From the IMG/VR virus record IMGVR_UViG_3300026078_000024, positions 1 through 64,000 of that record: 64,000 bases of DNA; one strand, 5' to 3'. A program made the translations under genes and the position numbers. This DNA comes from a virus. The notes beneath the pieces are model-generated. The model saw only the letters and a list, made by a program, of their open reading frames with translations. It did not search any database and was not told where the DNA came from. Shown piece after piece: positions 56,352-63,494 of this stretch (the first letter of the stretch is position 1; each line of letters opens with the position of its first letter).

Positions 56352-57690
56352 TCTCTTCCCCGGCAACGCGAACGTCGGCAACGTCCCGGCGATCGTGGAG
56401 TCCTTGATCGAGAATTCACAGTTCCGCAGTCTGATCGTTCGCGAGGTGGACGGGCGGCACGTGGTCATGGCCGGGAACCATACGAAGCTGGCCATGGTCG
56501 AACACGGCGCACAGCTCTGCGACCGGGCGCGGCGGCACGCCGAGAACCCGGACGACAACCCTGCGTGCGGCCTGTGCGTGGACGATCAACCGTTCGACGG
56601 TCGGCCACGGTGCGAGATCTACGAATGCGACGACGACGATGCGATCAAGGTCAACGTCGCGGACAACCGGATCCAGGAGTTCGGGCACCGGGACGATCAG
56701 CTTCTGGCCGACCAGCTCGGCACGTTGGAAGATCTCGCGGGCACCGGTTACGACTACCACGACTACGAGTCGATCACGCACCGCCTCTTGGAGGGCAGCT
56801 ACATAGATCAGCAGACGGCGGAGGTACTGGCCACCCAGGAACCGGTGAGCGCCCCGGAGCCGGGAAGCCAGGCACCACCCGACCCCCCTCGGGTCATCTC
56901 CCGCACCGTCCCCCTCGACGCCATGTTCTGTTGCCGCTACAACTCGATCTCCCTCGCGGCGTACGAGATGGGTTTCCTGCCCGGCATGATCTCGTCCAAG
57001 ACCGATGCCTGGCGCAAGATCCTGGACCGCAACCCAGGCATCCGTATCGGTCTCATGGACAACGACTGGCACGACTACGATCATGCCGCGCACATCGCCG
57101 GGGTGACGGAGGCGAAACCGAAATACGCCACGGTCCGGGACGTCATGACCAAGGCGCAGTGCGAGGCGGCCGGGGTGGAGTTCTTCCCGGTCGAACAGAT
57201 CCTGGACATGGCGGCCGAGGTCGCGGAACACGCCGACCACGTGATCGTGATCCCGAAGTACGACTGCCTTGACAAGATCCCCGAAGAGTACGTGATCGGG
57301 TTCTCCGTGCCCACGTCCTACGGCGGTACCCCCATGCCCGCCTCGATGCTCCAAGGACGCCGGGTCCACCTCCTCGGCGGATCATGGAAGAACCAGCGCG
57401 CGTTCCTGGAGATCCTCGGCGAGGACGTGGTGTCTCTGGACAACAACCACGTCTTGAGGATCTGCGAGTTCGGGAACTTCTCGTTCCCCGACGGGTCCAC
57501 GTCCCGTCTCGCCAATCTCGACCCACGGATGCCGCGCACCTGGCAGGCCGCCGCGATCTTGTCTCTTGCCTCCATCCGGGACGAACTCAACGCCCGGTAT
57601 GCGGCAGGGATCACGTCGGCGGCCGACGAGGTGCCGGACGTGACGGAGTACGTGCACGACGATCAAGAGGACAACGAGGAGACGGAATGA
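56305..57690 (+). CDS. ParB-like domain fused to DpdA/TGT-like DNA transglycosylase
   Basis: 461 residues from the GTG at 56305 (GGAGG six bases upstream). Residues 1-75 look like a ParB N-domain: RYEKIPLDELDLFPGNANVG, VREVDGRHVVMAGNHTKLAMVEHG. Residues about 197-440 resemble phage DpdA-type guanine transglycosylases: LMDNDWHDYD around Asp252, VIPKYDC, GFSVPTSYGGTPMP (about 333) and VHLLGGSWKNQRAFLEILG (about 354). It would swap guanine in DNA for a deazaguanine made by the neighbouring enzymes. The ParB half may give DNA recognition or positioning. It leads the queF-queC-queD-queE-folE genes, all overlapping. Confidence 0.82.
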   Translation: MLRFLRYEKIPLDELDLFPGNANVGNVPAIVESLIENSQFRSLIVREVDGRHVVMAGNHTKLAMVEHGAQLCDRARRHAENPDDNPACGLCVDDQPFDGRPRCEIYECDDDDAIKVNVADNRIQEFGHRDDQLLADQLGTLEDLAGTGYDYHDYESITHRLLEGSYIDQQTAEVLATQEPVSAPEPGSQAPPDPPRVISRTVPLDAMFCCRYNSISLAAYEMGFLPGMISSKTDAWRKILDRNPGIRIGLMDNDWHDYDHAAHIAGVTEAKPKYATVRDVMTKAQCEAAGVEFFPVEQILDMAAEVAEHADHVIVIPKYDCLDKIPEEYVIGFSVPTSYGGTPMPASMLQGRRVHLLGGSWKNQRAFLEILGEDVVSLDNNHVLRICEFGNFSFPDGSTSRLANLDPRMPRTWQAAAILSLASIRDELNARYAAGITSAADEVPDVTEYVHDDQEDNEETE

Positions 57691-58079
57691 CCAAGGTTCT
57701 CGGAGAACGCACGAGCGCCCCGATCAAGGCGGCGGATCTCGACGTGATCGACGTCGACAACCTCGCCCGGCCGGTGCGCTACACCACCAAGGAGCTGAAC
57801 GCCCTCTGCCCGGTCACCGGCCAGCCGGACCAGTACGAGGTGATCATTCAGTACGACGCGCCGGGGAAGACGATCGAGTCCAAGTCCCTGAAGCTCTACC
57901 TCTGGTCGTTCCGGGACCGGGGGATCTTCGCGGAGGATCTCGCCGCGACGATCGCGAAAGATCTCTGCAAGGCGTTGCGGTTCCCGGTCCGGGTGCATCT
58001 CACGCAACAGGTCCGGGGCGGGTTGGTCCTGGAGGTCGACGCGTTCGGAGAACCGGTCATGGGGAGTGACGACGTATGA
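57687..58079 (+). CDS. queF: QueF-like 7-cyano-7-deazaguanine reductase
   Basis: 130 residues, unimodular size class. The catalytic thioimide Cys41 (NALCPVTGQPDQ) and Asp48 are spaced as Cys55/Asp62 in the Bacillus enzyme. ESKSLKLYLWSFRDRG (from Glu64) is the NADPH motif. The following FHED of QueF is here FAED: Ala82 at the His96 position, Glu83 retained. So the fold, substrate covalent site and cofactor loop look intact, but one catalytic residue is missing. The enzyme may be slower, use preQ0 differently or release an intermediate. ATGA/overlap links it to the TGT fusion and to queC. Confidence 0.85.
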   Translation: MTKVLGERTSAPIKAADLDVIDVDNLARPVRYTTKELNALCPVTGQPDQYEVIIQYDAPGKTIESKSLKLYLWSFRDRGIFAEDLAATIAKDLCKALRFPVRVHLTQQVRGGLVLEVDAFGEPVMGSDDV

Positions 58080-58759
58080 AGGCGATCATCTGTTTCTCCG
58101 GCGGGATGGACTCCACCGTCCTCGCCACGTCGTACCTCCACCAGGGGTACAAGCTGGGCCTGTTGTCGTTCGACTACGGGCAACGCCACAAGGCGGCCGA
58201 GCTGGCGGCCGGTGCGCGCGTCGCCGGGTATCTCGACAACCTCGGCATCGCGCCCGTGTCCCGCCAGGTGGTCGATCTCGGGGTCCTCGGGGATCTCCTC
58301 CCCGGTTCCGCGTTGACGGATCCGGAGGTCGACGTGCCGGACGGGCATTACGCGGCCGAGACGATGCGCGCCACCGTGGTCCCGAACCGCAATGCGATCA
58401 TGGCGAACATCGCGATTGGGGTTGCGTCGGCGGTGGAGGCGGACGTGATCGCCCTCGGGATGCATGCCGGGGACCACGCGATCTACCCCGACTGCCGACC
58501 CGAGTTCGTCCGGGCGTTGCGTCAGACCATGGTCCACGCCCTCAAGGGGTTCCACACCCCGCGTCTCGACACGCCGTTCATCGGCATCAGCAAGACCAAC
58601 ATCGCCCGCCTCGGGGACACCCTCGGCGCGCCGGTGCATCTCTCCTGGTCCTGCTACAAGGGCGGCGATTTGCACTGCGGCACCTGTGGCACGTGCACAG
58701 AGCGCAAAGAGGCGTTCAAGGACGCCGGTGTCCATGATCCGACGGAGTACCTGGCGTGA
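58076..58759 (+). CDS. queC: QueC, 7-cyano-7-deazaguanine synthase
   Basis: 227 residues. The PP-loop SGGMDS is at 8-13 (ATP binding). LLSFDYGQRH follows. The Zn site is Cys193, Cys201, Cys204, Cys207 in SCYKGGDLHCGTCGTC. Converts 7-carboxy-7-deazaguanine to preQ0 in two ATP-dependent steps. ATGA overlap with queF, GTGA with queD. Confidence 0.95.
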   Translation: MKAIICFSGGMDSTVLATSYLHQGYKLGLLSFDYGQRHKAAELAAGARVAGYLDNLGIAPVSRQVVDLGVLGDLLPGSALTDPEVDVPDGHYAAETMRATVVPNRNAIMANIAIGVASAVEADVIALGMHAGDHAIYPDCRPEFVRALRQTMVHALKGFHTPRLDTPFIGISKTNIARLGDTLGAPVHLSWSCYKGGDLHCGTCGTCTERKEAFKDAGVHDPTEYLA

Positions 58760-59133
58760 GCTACACGATCTGCAAGACGTTCCGGTTCGAGGCCGCGCAC
58801 CAGTTGCACGGCCTCCCGCCGGACCACCAGTGCGCCCGGATGCACGGCCACTCCTACCGGATCGACCTGGAACTCACTGAGTTGGGTGCCGAGTTGGACT
58901 ACCCCGGGTTCGTGGTCGACTTCGGGCGCCTGAAGCCGTTCAAGGAGTGGATCGACAAGACCCTCGATCACCGCGTCCTGAACGAGATCCTGCCGGTCGA
59001 ACCGACAGCGGAGAACCTCGCCGCATGGATCTTCTCCGTGGTCGAGATCGCCCTCCCGGAATGGATCTCCGGCAAGGTCGCGGCCGTGAGGGTCCACGAG
59101 ACCGAGACATCCTGGGCGGAGTACCGGCCGTGA
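58756..59133 (+). CDS. queD: QueD, 6-carboxy-tetrahydropterin synthase
   Basis: 125 residues, GTG start. Zn ligands His15, His30 and His32 in FEAAHQL and ARMHGHSY; catalytic Cys26; LDHRVLNEI and PTAENLA-type catalytic loops are present. Makes 6-carboxy-tetrahydropterin from 7,8-dihydroneopterin triphosphate, the FolE product. Confidence 0.95.
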   Translation: MSYTICKTFRFEAAHQLHGLPPDHQCARMHGHSYRIDLELTELGAELDYPGFVVDFGRLKPFKEWIDKTLDHRVLNEILPVEPTAENLAAWIFSVVEIALPEWISGKVAAVRVHETETSWAEYRP

Positions 59134-59777
59134 GGCCCGACTCCGTGGACAAGATCGTCGTCCAGTACTTCGGTGCCGTGACGGCGCAGCGGTTCGAGTA
59201 CCGGGGCGTGGTGCACGACGTGCCGCGCCTCACCGTCTCCCCCGGCCTCCTGCGCGGTTACACCTGCCCGGCCGGATGCGGCGGGTGCTGTCCCCGCTTC
59301 TCGTTGGACTACCTGCCGACCGAGACGCGGCCGGACGGCACCACGCCCCGGATGATCGACTTCAACGGGTACCAGGTGGAGATCTTCTCGGATCTCCAGG
59401 ACGACCACCGTTCCGACCGCTGCCGGAACCTGATGCCCGACGGCCGGTGCGGCATCCATCCGGTCCGCCCGTTCTCGTGCGACTTCGAGCTGATCCGGTT
59501 CATGGCCCGGCCGGGCACGGCGCACATGAATCAGCGCCTGTTCTCCCGTGGGTGGAACATGAAGCGCACCGACGGCGGCCGGGGCGCCAAGTGCGAGATG
59601 CTCCCGGCCGACCCGTCCACCGTGGCGGACGTGATCCGTAAGCTCGGCCGTCTGGCGGAATGGGCCGACCACTTCGGGATCTCCACCCGCACCGGCCTGA
59701 TCGTCGACTGGGTGGAGAAGATCAAGGACGATCCCATGTCGGCCGACAACCTCGTCCTTCCGGGGAGGTCGCGGTGA
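59130..59777 (+). CDS. YkgJ-family Cys-cluster protein inside the deazaguanine operon
   Basis: 215 residues, GTG start overlapping queD; the stop overlaps queE (GTGA). CPAGCGGCC (Cys46, 50, 53, 54) and then DRCRNLMPDGRCGIHPVRPFSC DFE are the two Cys groups of the YkgJ/Fe-S- or Zn-chelating family (PF03692-like). The C-terminus is helical. YkgJ proteins often act in modification or maturation of metal-containing or methylated targets, but no reaction is established. Its place between queD and queE, in all likelihood co-translated, points to a tailoring or assembly step of the deazaguanine base. It is the least explained gene of the operon. Confidence 0.8.
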   Translation: MRPDSVDKIVVQYFGAVTAQRFEYRGVVHDVPRLTVSPGLLRGYTCPAGCGGCCPRFSLDYLPTETRPDGTTPRMIDFNGYQVEIFSDLQDDHRSDRCRNLMPDGRCGIHPVRPFSCDFELIRFMARPGTAHMNQRLFSRGWNMKRTDGGRGAKCEMLPADPSTVADVIRKLGRLAEWADHFGISTRTGLIVDWVEKIKDDPMSADNLVLPGRSR

Positions 59778-60529
59778 GCTACCAGGACAACCACGACACC
59801 GTGACCCCGTCTCTCGTCGTCTCGGAGATCTTCGGGCCGACCGTGTCCGGCGAGGGCGCGACGTTGGGGCGCCGGTGCGGCTTCCTCCGCCTCATGGGCT
59901 GCAACCTTCACTGCACGTGGTGCGACACGGCGTACACCTGGGATGCGCGCCGGTTCGATCTCGTCGCGCAGGGCCACCGGATGACATGGCCGGTGATCGT
60001 GGAGCAACTGATCGCGATGAACGTCGACCTGGTGATCGTCTCCGGCGGAGAACCTCTCCTCCACCAGGACCAGCGGGCTTGGGAGTTGATCCTCCGCTCC
60101 CTGACCGGCGCCGGTATCGGGGTCGAGGTCGAGACGAACGGTACGAAGATCCCGAACCAGGCCAGCCGGGACTTCGTGCGCCGGTTCACCGTCTCCCCCA
60201 AGCTGGCGCACGCCGGTGATCCCGAGTCGGCGCGCATCGTGCCGGAGGCGATCGGTGCCTTTCGGCTGATCATGGACCAGCTGGGTGAGTGGAAGGACAG
60301 GGTGATCTTCAAGTTCGTGTGCGCCACCCCGGAGCACGTGGCCGAGGTGCAGCGCTGGGTGAAGATCTTCCAGATCAGGCCGGAGTGCGTATGGATCATG
60401 CCGGAGGGCGTCGACACTCCGGCCTTGTGCGATCATCTGGCTGTGATCACGGATCCTGCCGTGGCTGCCGGGTTCAACGTCACGACCCGCCTCCACATCC
60501 ATGTGTGGGGCGACGAAAGAGGCCACTGA
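59774..60529 (+). CDS. queE: QueE, 7-carboxy-7-deazaguanine synthase (radical SAM)
   Basis: 251 residues, GTG start. ReadsVVSEIFGPTVSGEGATLGRR then Cys43, Cys47, Cys50 in GCNLHCTWCDT for the [4Fe-4S] cluster; SGGEPLLHQD is the SAM-binding GGE motif. Catalyses ring contraction of 6-carboxy-tetrahydropterin to CDG. Coupled to the YkgJ-like gene. Confidence 0.95.
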   Translation: MSYQDNHDTVTPSLVVSEIFGPTVSGEGATLGRRCGFLRLMGCNLHCTWCDTAYTWDARRFDLVAQGHRMTWPVIVEQLIAMNVDLVIVSGGEPLLHQDQRAWELILRSLTGAGIGVEVETNGTKIPNQASRDFVRRFTVSPKLAHAGDPESARIVPEAIGAFRLIMDQLGEWKDRVIFKFVCATPEHVAEVQRWVKIFQIRPECVWIMPEGVDTPALCDHLAVITDPAVAAGFNVTTRLHIHVWGDERGH

Positions 60530-60531
60530 TC

Positions 60532-61167
60532 ATGTGCACTGACGCCTGTTCCGAGATGCATACCTACATCCCCGGTTGTGATCTCTCCGTGGGTTTCGCC
60601 GCGCCGACGGCGGCCGACATGTTCCGCGACGGCATGCGCGGCATGTTCTCGTACCTCGGTCTCGACCCGGACGGCGAGGAACTGGTGGACACCCCCGGCC
60701 GGTGGATCCGGGCCATGGAAGAGTTCACGCAGGGGTATCAGGAAGATCCCGGTCGGATCCTGGAACGGACCTTCCCCGTGGCCCGGTCCGGCGCGGAACC
60801 AATCGGCGTGTCCCATATCCCGTTCACGTCCATCTGTGCCCACCACCTGTTGCCGTTCTCCGGCACGGCGATGATCGCCTACATGCCCGGCGAGGGTGAC
60901 CGGGTGGTGGGTCTCTCCAAGCTCCCGCGTCTTCTCGACGCGTTCGCCCGACGTCTCCAGACCCAGGAACGGATCACGGTGCAGATCACCGAAGCGATCG
61001 ACAAGCATCTGTCGCCCCGGGGTGCGGCGTGCGTGATCCGGTCCGAACACGGGTGCCTCGCGCACCGGGGAGCACGGAAGCCCGGCGCGGTCATGGTGAC
61101 CTCGTCCTTTACGGGATACTTCAGAGATCCGGACCGTCGGCGGGAGCTTCTCGACCTCATGCGGTGA
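60532..61167 (+). CDS. folE: FolE, GTP cyclohydrolase I
   Basis: 211 residues. DTPGRWIRAMEEFTQGY, the Zn site SICAHHLLPF (Cys102, His104, His105; usual form CEHH) and SEHGCLAHRGARKPG (Cys175). Converts GTP to dihydroneopterin triphosphate, entry step of the pathway. With QueD, QueE and QueC it makes preQ0 de novo, independent of host queuosine genes, which streptomycetes often lack. Confidence 0.94.
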   Translation: MCTDACSEMHTYIPGCDLSVGFAAPTAADMFRDGMRGMFSYLGLDPDGEELVDTPGRWIRAMEEFTQGYQEDPGRILERTFPVARSGAEPIGVSHIPFTSICAHHLLPFSGTAMIAYMPGEGDRVVGLSKLPRLLDAFARRLQTQERITVQITEAIDKHLSPRGAACVIRSEHGCLAHRGARKPGAVMVTSSFTGYFRDPDRRRELLDLMR

Positions 61168-61194
61168 GATTTGGATCTAGAAGGAAATTGAATC

Positions 61195-61791
61195 ATGACG
61201 GCACCCGAACGATTCGAAGATCCCGAGCGGTTGGAACGGATCAGGCAGGCCGCACACCTGAAGGTGGTCGTCGGCATGACCTGGGACGATGCGGCGCGCG
61301 CCACCGGCTTCAACTCCCCCCAGGCGTGTTCGGCGGCGGTGAAGGCGCACGTCAAGAACCTCGCCCGGGAGACGGAGAAGGAGTTGGAGGCCCTCGTCCA
61401 GCAGTCGGACATGCGGTACGACGCCATGCGGCGCCGGGCTCACGCGATCATGGTGGCCGACCATCCGTTGGTGCAGGGCGGAGAGATCGTGAGGGACGAC
61501 CAGGGGCGGCCGTTGCGGGACGCCGGTCCACAACTCGCGGCGCTCAATGCCCTGTTGAGAATCGAGTCGCAGTGGTCCGATCTGCACGGGATCAACGCCT
61601 CCAAAAAGCTGGAGATCGCCCTCAACGTCCGGGCCGACGTGGAGTCGAATCTTGTGGCAGAGGCGGTTCTCGCGGCGGCTGAAGCCCTTGGCTTGGAACC
61701 CCAACAGCGCATGCTCGCCCTGGAAGCGGCAGCGGCGCGTCTCGACGCGGTGGACGGAGAGGTGATCTCGGATGAGCAGACCCCTGAGTGA
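61195..61791 (+). CDS. DNA-binding protein, possible terminase small subunit
   Basis: 198 residues. RLERIRQAAHLKVVVGMTWDDAARATGFNSPQACSAAVKAHVKNL is a helix-turn-helix typical of small terminase DNA-binding domains; a long helical oligomerisation part follows (LARETEKELEALVQQSDMRYDAM; RLDAVDGEVI). Ends near genes that in circular order would precede the head genes, which fits, but the large subunit is not in the window. It could instead be a generic HTH protein. Confidence 0.55.
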   Translation: MTAPERFEDPERLERIRQAAHLKVVVGMTWDDAARATGFNSPQACSAAVKAHVKNLARETEKELEALVQQSDMRYDAMRRRAHAIMVADHPLVQGGEIVRDDQGRPLRDAGPQLAALNALLRIESQWSDLHGINASKKLEIALNVRADVESNLVAEAVLAAAEALGLEPQQRMLALEAAAARLDAVDGEVISDEQTPE

Positions 61792-61930
61792 AGACGATGC
61801 GGCGGCCCGGCGGAAAGACGAGAACGGTTCATGGGGCGTGATCGTCATGTGCGACACCGAACAGCAGCAGATCGAGCTGCTCCAGCGCATGATCGACGAA
61901 GGCCGGGTCGTCCGCGCCCTGATCAAATGA
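61772..61930 (+). CDS. Hypothetical protein (52 aa)
   Basis: 52 residues, overlapping the previous gene by 20 bases and ending in ATGA shared with the GNAT gene. MSRPLSEDDAAARRKDENG, then WGVIVMCDTEQQQIELLQRMIDEG. Small alpha/beta protein, probably related to phage proteins with a D-T-E-x-Q-x-x-I pattern. Unknown. Confidence 0.6.
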   Translation: MSRPLSEDDAAARRKDENGSWGVIVMCDTEQQQIELLQRMIDEGRVVRALIK

Positions 61931-62457
61931 CCGGGTTCACGTGGCACCGGTCGACCGGCCATCCATTCGTCCCGTTGTGCATTCACAAGATCGACCGGTC
62001 CCTGTGGCCCATGTTCTCCCGCCACCACTACCTGAGCGCCGATATCAACTCCTCCGCACAGTGTTACGGCGGGTTCATCGGGGAAGATCTCGTGGCGTTC
62101 ATGGCGTACATCCATTTCCCCCATCCCAAGGTCCGGAACATCAAACGCGGGCATCGCACCGTCGTCCTCCCCGACTTCCAAGGGCTCGGGATCTCCGGGG
62201 TCATGGCGGAAACCATCGGCCAGATGCTGCACGATCAAGGCTTCCGTTACCGGCGCGTCATCGCCCACCCGGCAGTGATCTCCTACTGCTCCCGGTCACC
62301 GCGTTGGAGGGAAACCACCAACACCTCTCGCAAGGTTCCTGACCGGCCGACCGGAGACAGGTGGAGTGTGGCGGGAGAACGGACCCCGGTGAAACGGATC
62401 ATCGATCCCCGCGTCCTGTCCATGAGATCGTTCGAGTATGTGCCGGTGATCAGGTGA
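61927..62457 (+). CDS. GNAT-family acyltransferase
   Basis: 176 residues, ATGA start. FSRHHYLSADINSSAQCYGGFIGEDLVAFM, then HRTVVLPDFQGLGISGVMAETIGQMLHDQG, where QGLGISG is the acetyl-CoA pyrophosphate loop. Coupled to an ABC-type ATPase. GNAT proteins of this shape in phages include Mom-like DNA modifiers, but the target here is unknown. Lies next to a DNA-modification operon, so DNA is a fair hypothesis. Confidence 0.75.
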   Translation: MTGFTWHRSTGHPFVPLCIHKIDRSLWPMFSRHHYLSADINSSAQCYGGFIGEDLVAFMAYIHFPHPKVRNIKRGHRTVVLPDFQGLGISGVMAETIGQMLHDQGFRYRRVIAHPAVISYCSRSPRWRETTNTSRKVPDRPTGDRWSVAGERTPVKRIIDPRVLSMRSFEYVPVIR

Positions 62458-63128
62458 AGAGGGACATCGAGGTCTTTACGGAGATCAACGTCACGCCCCG
62501 GGTTCTCCAGGTGTCCGGCATGTTCGACGTCCCGGCGTCCGGCAGGGTCACCGCCCAGTGGAGTGTGGATCTTCCCATCGAGGACCGTGAGTGGAATGTC
62601 GGTCTTATCGTCGGCCCGTCCGGTTCGGGCAAGTCGGTCATGGCGCGCACATTGTTCCCCGAGGCGACCCGTGCCGTTCATTCCTGGGACGACCGGGCCC
62701 TTGTCGACTGCTTCCCTCCCGGTATGGGGATCAAAGACGTGGTCGGCCTCCTCACCTCGGTGGGTCTCGGTTCTCCCCCGGCGTGGATACGCCCCTACCG
62801 GACCCTCTCCACCGGTGAGGCGTTCCGCGCCTCCGTCGCCCGTACATTGGCCCAGGCCGAGGGAGTGTGCGTGGTGGACGAGTTCACGTCCACCGTGGAC
62901 CGGCAGGTTGCGAAGATCGCCAGTCATGCGATTCAGAAGACAGTGCGGCGGCGCGGCCAGCAACTGATCGCCGTCACCTGCCACTACGATGTGATCGACT
63001 GGCTTCAGCCGGATTGGATCTACGACACCGGAACGTCACACGCGGCACTCGGCGGAGAAGATCCGGCGGTCATTGAGAAGATCAACCCCACCGGCCCGTG
63101 CGTCCACCAGACAAGGATCTCCTCATGA
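62454..63128 (+). CDS. ABC-type ATPase paired with the GNAT protein
   Basis: 224 residues, GTG start coupled to the GNAT gene. LQVSGMFDVPAS, then Walker A GPSGSGKS (54-61), the Q-loop region, LSTGEAFRASVARTLAQ (signature-like), Walker B VCVVDEF (Asp142, Glu143) and the switch His in TCHYDVIDW. No transmembrane partner is encoded nearby, so a soluble ABC ATPase. Such soluble ATPases appear in restriction and modification loci. Proposed partner of the acyltransferase. Confidence 0.82.
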   Translation: MKRDIEVFTEINVTPRVLQVSGMFDVPASGRVTAQWSVDLPIEDREWNVGLIVGPSGSGKSVMARTLFPEATRAVHSWDDRALVDCFPPGMGIKDVVGLLTSVGLGSPPAWIRPYRTLSTGEAFRASVARTLAQAEGVCVVDEFTSTVDRQVAKIASHAIQKTVRRRGQQLIAVTCHYDVIDWLQPDWIYDTGTSHAALGGEDPAVIEKINPTGPCVHQTRISS

Positions 63129-63466
63129 GTCCGAGTGACTTCAACCCGATCGGGCCGGACGCGTTCGATCTCGGTCATGATCATTGGGGCGCCTACTCCG
63201 CATGGGCACCGGACCGGGAACTGAATCCCCACCGTGCGCACCTGCCGGACGTGGAGAAGTGGGGGATCTTGATCTACCACAAGAACCCGGCCGGTAAGTG
63301 GTGCGCCGGGTTCTGCACCTTCGCCGGAGACGTGCAACGGGAGGTGGCACCGACGGCGGTCACGTGGGACGTGATCAGTTGGGAACCGTTGACGATCTCT
63401 CCGTCCGTTCTCTGTTCGTGCGGTGATCATGGTTATGTGCGCGAAGGGGCATGGGTGCCTGCCTGA
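63125..63466 (+). CDS. Hypothetical protein (113 aa)
   Basis: 113 residues, ATGA overlap with the ATPase gene. Beta-rich and aromatic (HWGAYSAWAPDRELNP; WGILIYHKNPAGKWCAGFC) with CSCGDHG near the end. Probably part of the same module; unrecognised. Confidence 0.7.
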   Translation: MSPSDFNPIGPDAFDLGHDHWGAYSAWAPDRELNPHRAHLPDVEKWGILIYHKNPAGKWCAGFCTFAGDVQREVAPTAVTWDVISWEPLTISPSVLCSCGDHGYVREGAWVPA

Positions 63467-63494
63467 CATTACGGGGATCACGTACCATTGATCC

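Noticed and set aside
61195-61791. Firm call as terminase small subunit
   Set aside because: The large subunit is not in the window and the helix-turn-helix is generic, so the call is kept at medium confidence only.
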